DNA of 64,000 nt. Origin: Macrotrachela quadricornifera (taxonomy: Eukaryota; Rotifera; Eurotatoria; Philodinida; Philodinidae). Made by a program: the position numbers and the translations under genes. The notes under the pieces were generated by a model that was not told where the DNA came from, did no database searches, and was given only the letters and a program-made list of their open reading frames with translations. Position 1 is the first letter of the stretch. Each line of letters begins with the position of its first letter. Below are positions 1 through 14,925 of this stretch, one piece after another. The DNA lies in contig JAJEKB010020847.1 of the NCBI GenBank assembly GCA_022393335.1, forward strand, positions 1,377,006-1,441,005. Direction: 5' to 3'.

Positions 1-14
1 GGGGGGGGCCCCCC
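1..14. other. Poly-G/poly-C run at the window edge
   Basis: Eight G followed by six C, in otherwise very AT-rich DNA. It is self-complementary. It may be a contig edge or sequencing artefact; it does not resemble a telomere repeat. Confidence 0.4.
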
Positions 15-181
15 TTAAGTATTTTGTCGATTTTGTCGTTATTAAAAACAGAAAATAATCTTCAAAAATAAATCATTAGATGAACAATTAAACAGATTAA
101 AATTTGGTATAAAAAATTTTTCTTAATTATTAGTTTTCATAACTTAACAATTATTAATGTTAACCAGTTAGTTAAATAGTA

Positions 182-440
182 TTTGACTTTTAAGTATATC
201 ATTAGAAAGTGTATTGACAACTAAACAAAAATGTACATTTTTTATGTTCCAATAATTAGTTATGTTAAAATTCTTTGGAATATTTAATAGTGTATATTAT
301 AGGGCAGAATTTTTTCTATCGAATATTGTTTTACAATCATTTGTACAATGTGTATCTCATAGAAACTAATGTTTTGAAAATATTTAAGTACTGAACTTGC
401 ATTGCCAATGCACTTTCTAATGATATACTTAAAAGTCAAA
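182..440. mobile_element. 259-bp MITE with about 39-bp terminal inverted repeats and TA target duplication
   Basis: Positions 180-220 and 402-442 are reverse complements at 39 of 41 bases. Each outer edge is a TA dinucleotide (180-181 and 441-442), the target duplication of Tc1/mariner-type transposons, so the element proper is 182-440 and begins TTTGACTTTTAAG. It has no coding capacity and is therefore a non-autonomous element. The right end lies 72 bp upstream of the ECH1-like start codon, so it probably sits in or next to that gene's promoter. Confidence 0.85.
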
Positions 441-512
441 TATTATTAGAAAATTTTATATTAATTAATTAAATAATTAAGATTATTAATTGGTCGATTC
501 ATCTTTTCATCT

Positions 513-2158
513 ATGGCATCATTACCTACATATGAAACATTGAAATTAAGTCAACCAAAACCTCATGTAACTCTTGTTGAATTAAATCGACCGACGAAAC
601 TCAATGCTATGAACAAACAATTATTCGAGTAAGATTTTTTTTTTGTATGAATATATATACTTACTAAAATGGTATTATTTTTTTTGAGTGAGTTGAAAAT
701 ATGTTTCGAACAGTTAAACATCGATAAGACATGTCGAGTTATAGTGTTGACTGGTTCTGGTAGAACATTTAGTACTGGTAAATTCATTCTTTCTTTATTA
801 ATGAAAAGTTTTTTTTGAAATATTTTCAGGTATTGATATTAATTATTTATCAAATGTTGCTGTTGAATCTGTTGAAATCGATGATATAGCACAAAAAGCA
901 TTACATAATCGAGATATGATACAACGAACACAAGAATCTTTAAGAGCAGTTGATAAAGTAAATAAATAAAATGATAATTTCTTTCGTTTATATATAAAAT
1001 TTTGATTTTTAGTGTGAAAAACCAGTAATAGCTGCTATTCATGGTTACTGTCTCGGTGCTGGTATTGATCTATCAGCTTGTTGTGATATTCGTTATAGTT
1101 CACGTGATACAACATTTTCTATCAAGGTATTAATATTTCTATAGATTAAATATCAAATAATTATATATGTTTGTATCTTTAGGAAGTCGATATAGGTTTA
1201 GCAGCTGATGTCGGTACTCTTCAAATTTTACCTAAATCAGTTACTGATCATAGTCTCTTCCGTGAACTTGTTTTTACATCACGAACATTTGGTACAAACG
1301 AAGCACAACAAATTGGACTTATTAGGTAAACATCATAAAAAATATCTTAGATGACAAATGTTTATAAAAATATGGAAGACAGACTGTTGATTCAATTTTT
1401 ATGAACTACTCAGATTCGAATAACAGCTTGTTCATCGAGGTTTCATGCGTTTCATGAATACTGTTGTAATTTCGCAAAAATTTTCTAACAAAACTATTTT
1501 AAAAATAATTCGTATTCTAGTTATTTTGTCTATGTAAAACATAAAATATGCTAACACAACAATGCACATGATATGCATTACAATCTTCACAAACCGTCAT
1601 ATCTAATGTTGTAGTAATTAATGAGTCTAGTTTTGTATGTTTGATTTTTTTCGAAAAAAGAGACTAATATTTAATCTACTCCAATTTTCATTTATACAAG
1701 ACTCGACAATCGGATACTTGAATATTTTTAAAAAGTCAAAGATCATATCGAGAATAATTGTTAATATTCCCTTCATCATCCGTAACTCAACAAATATTCT
1801 TGCACTATTTCATCTTGAATTGAATGATAAAAAATGGATGTCATTTTATTATTTCTAGCCGTGTATTTGATACTCGTGAAGATTTATTCGATGCAGCTAT
1901 ATCTTTAGCAAGTACTATTGCCGAAAAGAGTCCTATAGCTGTACAAGGTTCAAAAGTCAATTTAAATTATGCACGTGATCATACTGTAGATGATAATTTT
2001 ACTTTTGTGGTATGTTATTAATCAGAATTTTCTTTATTTAATAAATCTTTTATTTATTATTCATATAGCGTACATGGAATAGTGCTATGTTAATGAGTGA
2101 AGATATTGTAAAAGGTGTTATGGCAACATCCGTATTAAAGGAAAAAAGTAAATTGTGA
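513..2158 (+). CDS. ECH1: Delta3,5-Delta2,4-dienoyl-CoA isomerase, peroxisomal (ECH1-like), 7 exons
   Basis: Enoyl-CoA hydratase/isomerase (crotonase) family; moves double bonds in 3,5-dienoyl-CoA intermediates during beta-oxidation of unsaturated fatty acids. Exons: 513-628, 689-777, 830-957, 1013-1126, 1183-1325, 1859-2009, 2069-2158; the joined frame is 276 codons plus stop. The three acidic residues known for rat ECH1 are present at the expected spacing: Asp130 in GIDLSACCDIRY, Glu150 in IKEVDIGL and Asp158 in LAADVG. The oxyanion-hole glycines lie in HGYCLGAGID. The protein ends in Ser-Lys-Leu, a canonical PTS1 peroxisomal signal, and starts directly with the crotonase core, with no obvious mitochondrial leader. 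Four of the six introns are 52-60 bp; intron 5 (1326-1858) is 533 bp. The short frames inside that intron are not genes. Confidence 0.93.
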
Positions 2159-2207
2159 ACCAAGTGTAATTGAATTTGATGATTTTAAAAAAAATAAACA
2201 TTTTCTT

Positions 2208-2470
2208 TTATGTATAAAAATTTGCAAAATATTTTAGATGATGTTGAATAGCTTGTTTTAATTTATGTTGATATTCTTTAATATAATTAATTTTTTTCTT
2301 ATCAGTTAATCGTTGATGTAATGAATGACTTTGTTCATCAAGATATACCATTGTACGTTTCATAAATACATGTCGATTTGAAAGATGGTATGGATTATGT
2401 AATGTTACTGGTAATTGTAGACGATCTTTATTGAACAAAGCCAGGATATGTAAGTAAAATCTTGAAGAGT
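2208..2470 (-). pseudogene. Possible 3'-terminal exon or remnant of an unidentified gene
   Basis: An open minus-strand frame of about 77 codons ends 50 bp from the ECH1-like stop, so the two would be convergent. The peptide is rich in Lys, His and Gln with a basic, probably helical C-terminus, and looks more protein-like than shadow frames nearby. It begins without an ATG, so if real it would be a last exon. I found no convincing upstream exon and do not recognise the family. Confidence 0.25.
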
Positions 2471-3193
2471 TTTTTCTTGGTTAAGAATTTGAGTAGTTAT
2501 ATCGTCTCATCCACAAAGACTCTATACTTTTTGTTTCCGAGAGGAAAGTTTGAACTTTTTCGTCTTTTGTTATCATGTTGCTGTTATTTATTTTATTTGT
2601 TAACAAATTAAACATATTAGGTTATTAGGTCCTTTGAATATTAGTCAAGTATTTCAACAATCTGATCTGATAGATTGTTCTATGTATTTGTCATGAACTC
2701 TCATTCTGTAAGATAGACACTTTTCATTTCATTATCATTTTGACCTTCGTTAAGAAAATAAATTGAAGTTTATTGATACAATCCTACGAGAAACTCACAT
2801 ATGAAACATTAAAAAAAATTTAGAGAATAGTGGAATGACATGAATTTGGTAGAACAAAAGACAACCGAAAATAAAATATATAGAAAATACTATTCATGTA
2901 GTATCTGCAGCAGTATTCATATATTGCCCTTCTACATGAATAGCTTGTGCGGAAATTGCATTTTCGATGTTTTTCTTTTTACCAAATTAATATATGCCGG
3001 GTAATTGCTTGTAAACAGTCCTCATATTTTAACGTTATAATTGTATATTTTCATTTGTGCATAAGGAGAAAAAATTGCACCACGACAAGAAACTTTATGA
3101 TGCAATTTATAAAAATGAATACTTAAAAAATAACAGATTTTTTTCAGAATACACGCATATATTTCGAAAGAAACAACATTAATGATTCATAAA

Positions 3194-4000
3194 ATGTCTA
3201 TTTCGTTCCATACGCTTCCCATTGAGTTGATATATAGAATTCTTGACAATCTTGATGATTTGACAATTCTCTTCTATTATGTCGTGATGTTTGCAGAAGA
3301 CTTAATAATATAACAGACACACATCATCTATATCAAGTAATCATTCCTTCTATGATAAAATTATAATTTCATAATCTTTCATAAAATATTATTTGTTCTC
3401 AACAGATAGATTTCACTGATTAGTATAGTATACTTAATTGTTTTCTATCAATGAAAAGTACACAAAAATATATTTATGATTATTATGGGCTATTTCGTGA
3501 ACTTATACTATTCTAGAATATTTTAGAAAGTACAAAACATAATGACAATATCATTTTGAAAGTATTAAAATTACTTTCTTTTAATGATGAAGAAACGAAA
3601 ATATCACATATGAATTAATTTCTAATAACTAAATATATCCTTTTTTAAATAGAAACAGTTTATGAAAATGACTTGTCACTTTATTCATGTCCTAATACAT
3701 TGACAGTTATTGTATACTCAAGTTAATATCCAAGGTTATACAACTAAACTGTTTCGATAGCATGCTGAAAGTTTCTTGTGCTGATCCTTTTACTTGACTA
3801 TATCAATTCAATCTAGTCTAATGTATGATACTGTACTGTATCATGGTAAATATAATGATCTCAACCATTTTTAGTAATAGATAAAGAAGAAATTCTTTTT
3901 AATATTCAAACTTAATAATCGTCAATTATTTGTTAATTCGACTATTATCACATTGGACCTCATCGAATGAAACTGATATCAATCTATTGCAGCTTATTGA
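3194..4000 (+). pseudogene. Decayed F-box gene
   Basis: From the ATG at 3194 the frame reads LPIELIYRILDNLDDLTIL, an F-box start closely like that of the intact F-box gene at 33712 (LPVEILHRFFDNLD). The frame is then broken: the expected continuation (CRDVCRRLNNIT, from about 3279) lies in another frame. A plausible intron (about 3337-3405) is followed by an in-frame stop. Further recognisable but interrupted coding stretches occur near 3540-3610 and 3890-3980. I read this as a dead member of the expanded F-box family. The 3' limit is approximate. Confidence 0.65.
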
Positions 4001-7000
4001 AAAAATACTGAAAAAGAACGAATTTTTGACAGCATCAATATGAGTGCTGAAAAGGTGAATGAAGGGATTAAATTATTTTGTCTTTTTATTGATAAATCTG
4101 AGTTATTGTGTTTTTTTTGTGAAATCTTTTTAATAATACACTTTAAGAGAGGTCCTACGAGTTTTGCCACTGTAACATTTATCAGATCAAAAAAAATTTT
4201 AATAAAGGTTTCACAGGACTTATGTACTTGTATATATTCTTGAGATTGCGTATTCATTTTTTTTTAAACAAGTGAAATAGAAATTATTTTCTCAAAGAAA
4301 TGATGGAAGATTTGATTATAAACAAGAATGATATTGGCTTACAATAATCCGTAGATTATATGATGTGTTTTACGCATTGTAAAGTATTGTTTAAAGTATC
4401 AGCTGTTATTATCTTTAAGCTGATGTTGGCAGAATTTGTTTTCAAATGACGATTTTTATTGCATATTATTAGCATTATTTAACATATTGATGTTCGACAG
4501 ATTGATTTAGTGCCATGTTTTACAGATTATGTATTGCTGTCTACATTCGTTATTGATTGTTGATTTTTGTTTCGTATGTCTTTGCTATTTGAACGTTGTT
4601 TTTTAAAGGGATAATGAAAAGAAAACATCAAATACTGCAGTTTGATTTAGAAAATTTCTTATAGAAATACAAGATGTAGGTTATCTATCTGAGAGATATT
4701 TGCTTATTGAAATAGACTAAAAATAAATACATTCGACAATATTGCAAAGTAAATTGTTTATTTTATACGCTACGAAAAGTCGCAGGTACATCGTTTTTAT
4801 TTAAGGTTTTGATATTTTCTCATAGGATTCGTCTCTTTGATTTTCTGAATCAAGCTACGTATTATAGTTGCATTTTTTAAAACAGTAGAAGCAATATATT
4901 CATAAGATACGATATACTGTTTAATTTTCTAAATAAATCTATTCTCGACTGCTTTTCGTCAGAACAATTTCTATCAAAATCAATTGTTAAAGATGGATAT
5001 TGATGAACGTAAGGACAAATTCGACTTTTTTCAATGAACATGCGCATATTAATCTGCATCTAACTCAATGAGCTTTCTCTAGTGGTGCAGTCAGTTTTTT
5101 TCATAAGCCAAACTATGCTTCAACAAAATCTCAAAATAGTGTATTTTCTTAACAAAATTTTGATGCCATATTCAAGTAAAAATACCCATATTCAATTTTT
5201 TTATTGTGCCAGCTCTGAAAACATCTATGTCCAATACAACACGATGAGCTCTCTCCAATGGTATAATCATACTGACTTATCAAACATCTGAATGCACTAC
5301 TGGATAGAGTTCATCGAGTTGTATTGAATACAATTATTTTCTGAATGGAAACAATAAAAGAAGTGAATATAAGTGCTTTTACTCGAATATAGTGTCAGAA
5401 TTTTATTAATAATTTATTTGAAAACATATTAATAGATGTTGTTTTTAATGATATAAAGATTTCAGTTGTATTAATTATATTAAATTAACTGATATTTAAA
5501 TGAATATAATAGATTTAAGTGAAATATACTTGTCCATACTTGTATTTGGTTGTTTGAAATTACAGTAAATATTTAAATCATATTATCTTTTTGTATGATA
5601 AATTTATATATTCATATATCGGTCCACATTCGTTAAATAATCACTAGTATTTGTATAAAAATCATCATATATCTTCATTTTATCTCCTATTGGACAATGT
5701 ACATCAGTAATATAAGGACAAAAAGTAACTACAGTCTGTTGGTCTTAAATTCAGGTTAAAATTTCTAGTCTTTTTTACTTTTGGTATCCAATAAAAGATA
5801 TTTATTATATATTATGCCTTTACCGGTATAGAGATGACGACGCACTACAAATAATAATGTTTTAAAAAGTGGCTGCTATTAGCAGATAGAAATAATGGCT
5901 CATTTTATTCATAAGTGACACTTACAGTATTTTGATTTTTTTTCTTGTGTATTGCTGTTACGTGTTACTGATCTTTTTCTTGATTGCATATTTACTTATA
6001 CATAGTCGTTATCATTTACTATTAGCGATTTAACTAATTGTTTTTAATTGCTTTATTATAATAAAAACGGATATTGGTTTTGACAATGGTAATGGTAATT
6101 ATGATTACCGTGAACTTGTCAGAAATATTATGATATGCTTATTAAGAAGAATCCTCTATTAAAAGAATCTATCAATTATATAAAGGATTACGAAAGATTT
6201 TACGAAAAAGAAAAAAGATGACAATGAAAATGATGATATTAAATAACTTTCATTAAATACAAATATTGTGAACAATCCTTCTATACTTAATGATAAGAAA
6301 TGCTTGATAGACATTAAAATATATAACTTTGAAAAATTTATGTCACACATCTTTTAAACTTTTCATAAGTTCACTCCAATGATCGTGACTAATATTATAC
6401 CATTATATAGCTTATAGTATTCTCCAATATACATCTAACTATGATGATAAAATAATAGAAAAATTGTTCCAGAACCATTTCTATCATTTTAATCAATTAT
6501 TATTAATTTGGTGTAAAATGTATTAAAAATTCTCGTATACTTACGAATATATTTTTCATTTTTATAATTATAAAATTTGCAACTTATATTTGATAAAAAC
6601 AATGTAATAATATAAATCGTATTATTTTTATTACAATTAATATAAAGAATTATTAAGCAGTTAGTGATATTTAAAAATCTCATTTAAGCTTTTTTTCTCT
6701 ATATTCTTTTTTCCATTCAAGACATTGGGATATTAAATGATTGTTAAATTTTATTTATTAATAAATTTTTTTTTTGATAATTAATTAGTATCCTCTTTTT
6801 TCAATGATAGAGATGTGACGGCATACAATTATTAGTTAAACTTTAGTAATTAGTAATCCTTTTCTCTAGAATATATGACTTTTGCGATGATATAGTTGAT
6901 CGATTGAAAAGATAGACTGACTATAAGAATTAGATATTTCTCAAGCAGAGGATGTGATAGATCGATGTGGAATGACTACCTAAAACAAATATGTACAACT

Positions 7001-8057
7001 GACATACTAGTCTTGATGAAAAAAGTATCTTTTAATTTGTTTATACAAGAAAAAATTTATACTTCGAGTTTATTTGTAAACAGGGCTGCCCACTTCCAAT
7101 CGGACGAGGCTTCTTCGAAATAATTAATTATTATCTGTGAAGTTTACTCTATATATCGAGATCGATAGTTTTGTTTGCGACATGTACTTTTTATTTTTCT
7201 CTTTTTGAAAAATACAAAATCAATATTCTTATGATTAATAGTATATGTGATTTCTACACATCAAACTAACAACAAAAATAAAAGGATCATGTATAAAAAT
7301 TTTCGAGTTTGATTTTCGTGACCCAAGAATAACTATTTGGCGAGAAAAAAAAAATTTTCATAAAATTTTATTAATTTCACTGATTGAATAATATATATTG
7401 AAAGTTTCCACAAAATGATTAATAGAACGAATTCCTTCCCAAGTATTCTCAAGTACAAATTTGTACAAATTCCCATCTATTATAGAAGTTCTTCATGATC
7501 TAATAAGTCTAAAATCTTAGACTGTAAACAAGTATTAACATTAACAAAGAATAACAGTATGAAATAAATCTATAAAATGAGATTTTAAAGTTATTTAAGT
7601 TTAGATCACACCATAGAAATAATCACCTTGCATTATTTTTGCTCTGCCACAATATGTGCAACACTTACTTATCAATCAAAATGCCTTCTGCATAGATCAA
7701 CATATTACTTATATACGGACACTGCAGTGTACAATGTATCCTATAGAGAATCAGAGGCAGAACGAATGCGAAAGGATATCAGGACAGAGAACTCGTCATG
7801 AGCATTACGACACATATCCAACTCACATTCTTTGCACAACCTTACGTCAAAACTTCGCTCTATATACTGATTTCACACTCTCATCCTTCATTAATGCAAA
7901 ATATTTGTTTACAGTTTAAGAATTGAGATTTATAATATCATGAAGAACTATATTAAATTGTATCCTAGCGTTTCTTCTCCGGCTATATTGTGTAAAGTTT
8001 CATAAACAAATGAAACTATTTTACTACAATAGTCATTATCCTAACTCAAGAAAAAGA
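4001..8057. other. Gene-free AT-rich stretch
   Basis: Only short chance frames are seen on either strand. Two similar segments about 175 bp apart (near 5066 and 5241, both containing ATGAGCT followed by TCTC and an AATGG/AGTGG motif) suggest a small diverged duplication. Nothing else is supported. Confidence 0.5.
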
Positions 8058-9844
<1,787 letters not shown>

Positions 9845-11487
9845 TTCTGAAATTGTTTATATAATAAAAATAATCAAGATATACTTTTTTCAATAATTAT
9901 TTCAAATTATGAATCATACGAAAAAAGAAAAACAAACTCAATAACCAATTGTATAGTAAATATCAATCCTCTATGCTTCATTTTCATTGGTAATTGATTG
10001 GCATTTAACTTAAAAGTTGACGAAAAGTTCAGGATACGATATTTAAATATCAAAAGATAAAGACAAGATTTATATTCACTATTATATGGATGGAATATGA
10101 TGTTTTTCAGATCTCTCTGCTAACTCTAGATCGATTTGAATAATACCACGTTTCATCTGTATACTAGTGAGGAAAAAATTTTCTTTTATCTTTCGATTTC
10201 GAAATATCATGGTTAGAATTTTTAGTTCATCATAAGTATTTACTTTAACTCTTTCAATCTTTGCATCGCAAAAGAAATATTTTGCGTTCTTTTCATCATA
10301 TGTGATTCGTTTTATAACAGAGATTTTTGTCTTCTTTTATGTTTAACAATAATGATGCTAGATTTGAAATGCAGCTGATTTGTGATAAGGTTTCTTCACA
10401 GAAACATTTTTTCTGCTAAAAGATTTATATAATAATAAATATGTCTTTGTTTTTTCTGGATCAATTTCTTACTGCGGTACTTTGTCACTTAGAACAAAGT
10501 AGCTGGATATACTCTGTTTCAGATTTCTATTAAAAAACATCCATTGATTCTAATAAGAAAGTTAACATCTGCTCTTGTGAGGTTTACTTTCTTTCTCCTT
10601 TAAGAGATCATGGTCACGTCCGTAGCTGCCTCTGTGGAGTTTGCTCATGTGCCTTTAAAGTTGAATAGTAGAATATTTGAATTTAAGTTTTAAATATTAC
10701 ATATATGAACAGAATGTGTCATTTTTGTCGAAAAAATTATTTAATCTGCTGAGAGTAAAAGAGTAACTTTTCAAATCAAAATCTTCTTTCTCTCTCGAAG
10801 AAGTTCGTTTTCGTCAAAATCATTGAAATGGAGGTAAGTGCATGGAAAAATAGCTCGTCAACTGTTTTTTCTTCGGCATCTCGTTTTTGGTCGAAATTTT
10901 CGATGATTTTCGTTAACCTTTATTTTCGAAAAAATATGCGTATTTTTAATAAAATGAAAGATGTTTTTCTTTTTTTTCTCAGTTTAGACTTTCTTAACTG
11001 TGCAATCCATTTTTCTGTCTAGTACAATATTTTGATTTTCACTTGCTAAAAGATTAGAATCAAAAATATTATTGACAACTGTAGAAAAAAGACCTGCAGC
11101 AATTAGATAATTTACATTTTTTATGGGTTTATTAATTGATTTGTACAAAACCGTGTAGGACTGATAAAAATGTTTTCATACATGAATTACTAATTTGATG
11201 ATGCTTAAAAAGCCAACTAGGAATTATATATTGGTGTCCATAGATGCAAATTAATTTTATGAAGCTATCAAAATATTTTTGAGCTAGATTAAGAAAAAAA
11301 GATCAACTGTTCAAGAGTATAGAATTTATATATATATGTAGTTGTACGTAACATAACTTTTGATAATGCAATTTATTATAGACAAAAAGCATGTGATAAA
11401 CAACATTAATCAATATATGATAAAATGGACATCATTTTATCATATAATTTAGTCAAAATATTGTATTTTGTTGTTTTTATCATCGTT
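9845..11487. other. Gene-free stretch between two minus-strand genes
   Basis: AT-rich with many short homopolymers. No convincing exon or repeat was found. It must contain the promoter of the kinase gene at its left end and the 3' region of the NHL gene at its right end. Confidence 0.5.
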
Positions 11488-14019
11488 TTAGATGATCTGA
11501 AATCGTTGTACACGATGGTTAGTTGAATCAGTTACATACATTAGTGTTTCATTAGCGTTAAGTGCTACTGATAGTGGATTTTTTAATTTAGTAGCATCAG
11601 TTCCTGAGCTGCCATTAGGATCTCCTGCAATCGTAACACCTTCAGTTGCTCCTTTTTCCCAACGTTGAACGCGATTATTGCTATTATCTACTATATACAT
11701 AGTTCCCGTCTTGTTAGATATCCAAATATCCCTAGGTTTATTGAGCTGATTACTAGCTGAACCTTGTCCATTCCCGCCAGCTACTGTAGTTCCGTTACAT
11801 GGCCAAGTGCCATTTAATGAATATCGTTGAATTCTATGATTATTTGCATCAGCAACATACAACACTGAGTTTCGCTCATCAAGTGCTATACCACCAGGAC
11901 CATTAAGACCCATTGAACTACTGCTAGCTGTACCTACACCAACCAATAATATACCACTCGTAGCATTTCGTGGCCAAAATATTACGCTGTTATCACTCAT
12001 AGAAGCAACATATACATTGTTGCGACTATCCACTTGTACTCCAAATGGTGCATTCAAATAATTCGGTGCAGCTCCCGACGTGCGTCCTTTACCTGCAACG
12101 ACGAGTGGTAGTGGATTAATACTTTGCATATTGGTATAAAATACAACTTGAGCACTACAATAATCACTAACATATAGATTAGTTCCGTTTCTCGTATCGA
12201 CATATACATCATAAGGATAACACAATGCTTGTCCAGGAGCCCATTCAGTTGCCACTACTGAAATATTTTGGTTGATTGTACCAGCATTCCACATACCAAT
12301 AACACGATTATGTCCTTCATCAACAATAATGACTATATCACGATCTGTTCCGAAAACAGTAAGTCCAAATGGATATTGTAGACCAGCAGTCGAACTACCA
12401 ACAACTGTTGTAGTACTATCCATAACTGTTGTACCAGAGAGTACTGATAATGCTGTGAAAAAAAAGACAAAAATTCTTAGTTTTCCATTCTTCTATGAAT
12501 GAGTGTTATACACAAAATAAATACAAAGTTCGTATACTAGAATGCAAATCTTTAGGGCTAAAAATGTATAAGAACAATTCTAATCTTAAATCCAAGAAAC
12601 TGTACTCGGACCAAGATGTGCATATTTGACAGAATGAAGATTATAAAAGACAAACATTGACTGAATCAAAACTAAACATTATAGTTCATGTTCCATGACT
12701 TTAATAAATTAATTTATGTACTTAGATCTAATCCAAAGTTCTCTCATCATTAAATAAAAATATAAACATACGGAGATATTTTTAAAATTAATCTTTTCTA
12801 ACAATTAATTTAAACTATTTTTGAAGACTTTTTCTGAAAAAATTTTCAGCTACCTTGGATATCACTTGAGCACAGTACATTTCATTTCTTTTAAAATTTA
12901 GGAAAAATTTGATTTCATTATGTCAATTGCGTTTTAACACTAACTAGTGACGAGATATAAATTTATTTACTGAAAATGAAGTATCAAAAACTATTGTTCA
13001 TAGAAACAGATTTGAAGCATACCTTTGTATCGTATATTCATTCAATTAAATAGCTATAAATACAGGTAAAAGCGGGGATAAAAGTTACAAATATTATATT
13101 GAAAATTATCCAAAGCCTTTTGTTAATGTAGTATGGAAACAATCAAAGACGTCAGATTCAAAATTGTTTGATGGTCATCTTTGACCTTAGACTTATCTGA
13201 TGTTATTTATTATTTTGACAGAAGAAGATATTAATATAATTTCGTATCCATCATATTCGTCATATCTAATAGTACATAATCTTTGGTTAAATAATACTGG
13301 CAACTATCCTTAACATGTAATAAAATAAATTAGAAAAAAATTGTGCCTTCAACTTTAATGGAGAAGTACTACTCACAAATCGTGACACAACACAATAATA
13401 AAGAGATTTTAGGTAACTTACGACCACATTGATTGAATTGTAAACATGTATAGTTGAGATCTTGTCGACACATACTCATATTTTTTTTACAAGGTGCACC
13501 AAGTATAGGTGATTGTGGTACACACATTGAAACTGATGAATCCCAATAAGTATGTGGCATACAATCACATGTAAAATTGCTGCTACATTGAAGATAACGA
13601 CTGTGATAACAGAATGAAGTACATGAACGACCACGTTCTGCAAAAAGATCTGATGAAAGTCGAATTGTACCAACATATGATTTAGGTGATGATGATGCAA
13701 CAATTTTTCCCATTGTAGTTGTATCACCTTCAAATAATCGACATTGTTTTGATACAGATACTTCATAATCAAAGATATGGCACAAAACATTATTAGTACA
13801 TAAAGTAGCACAATTCTTGACTGAATCAGCCTGAATTGTTGAAATGAGTTGACCTGCTGTATTAGCTGGTATATATTGAGTGCCTGGATTTGATAAGGTT
13901 ATTTTTGCAGTAAAAATTTCTTGAGAATAAGTAAGTTTGAAGATTAGAAAAAGGAGAGAAAGCCATTGCCAAATAATATTAAAGAAGTGCCCACGATAGT
14001 AGTAGAAACAGACAAACAT
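11488..14019 (-). CDS. Secreted PAN/apple-domain plus NHL-repeat protein, 2 exons
   Basis: Exon 1 is 14019-13422 and exon 2 is 12452-11488, joined in phase 1 (GT-AG) to 520 codons plus stop. Residues about 12-33 are a hydrophobic signal peptide or anchor ending near TYSQE. Next comes a cysteine-bearing PAN/apple-like region (about 50-120: CATLCTNNVLCHIFDYE), then a Cys-rich segment (CTSFCYHSRYLQCSSNFTC, CVPQ...CKKNMSMCRQDL). Exon 2 encodes about six NHL-type beta-propeller blades, each with LYVxDxxNxRVQ-like motifs (VDEGHNRVIGMW, VADANNHRIQRY, VDNSNNRVQRW, VTDSTNHRVQRF). It is probably an extracellular ligand-binding or adhesion protein. The 969-bp intron is long for this window. Domain assignments are by eye; the ligand is unknown. 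Confidence 0.85.
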
Positions 14020-14560
14020 AACTAATGAATAAGATGATATCTAAAAGATCATGAAGTCTAATCCTACAGAAGAACTTTAAATTTCTTATTGATTGAATTT
14101 AATAAATTTCTGATAGTTGAGATACTGTAGAAATAATCTAATTGATAAATGAATTAAAGAGATTTAATCATTGGTAGACTCATTCTTTATAAAACATTGT
14201 TAGATTTATTGACTATCCTCTTCACAAAATGATTAAACAGAGTTATTCATTTAATCCTCTCATTCTTCTTGCTTTCGTTAGCTCTTTTAAAAATAAACTC
14301 AACGCAGTGATAGAATAAAGACAGTATTGGATGTCCTAAAATACCTTAGTCTGTTTGTTTTGAAAACAAGAAGTTCAACTTTCATCTTGTATCTTTTTGT
14401 ATATTTTTTTAAATATTAAAGTGATGAAAAATGCGATCATTCATTATGTCTCACACTCTTTTTTAAGTATATCTAAGATAGTTTAACGTTTCAATTATAT
14501 ATGATTTTATGGAAAATTTCAAATGCTGTATTCAACTATCAAAAATATTAAACTTACAGT
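14020..14560. other. Gene-free stretch upstream of the NHL gene
   Basis: AT-rich, no convincing frame or repeat. It should hold the promoter of the minus-strand PAN/NHL gene. Confidence 0.4.
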
Positions 14561-14564
14561 AAGA

Positions 14565-14925
14565 TCTTCATCATTTATCATGTTCATATAAATGATTAAT
14601 AAAGAAAAAAAGACACCTTTATTTTTTTCTAAAATTAAAATCTTAATTATTTGTCACTTTTTGTATAGATGATAATTAGAGAAAAAAATATCATTTTTTT
14701 TCTTTGTTTCTTAAAAGAATAAAACCTTCATTATTTATCACCTTTTTTTTTTGTTTTCTTAATGTTATAATAAGGTGTTCATGATTCATCACTTTTATAT
14801 AAATGATAATTGAAAAAAAACACCTTTTTTTTTACTAAAAGCAGAATTAAACTTTCATCACTTATCACATTCGTATGAATAATAAAAAAAATCTCGTCTA
14901 TTTTTAGTATAATTACTACTAGATT
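14565..14925. repeat. Diverged tandem repeat, about 55-85 bp units
   Basis: Five related units, each containing a CTTCATCATTTATCAC-like core followed by ATAAATGATAATTAAAG and a long A/T run. Cores start near 14568, 14641, 14729, 14777 and 14853. The units are diverged and of uneven length. Confidence 0.6.

Noticed and set aside
1..14. Telomere or chromosome end
   Set aside because: A single G-run/C-run without any tandem telomeric repeat; more likely an assembly edge.
1637..2021. Two plus-strand frames considered as separate small genes
   Set aside because: The first lies in intron 5 and the second is exon 6 of the ECH1-like gene.
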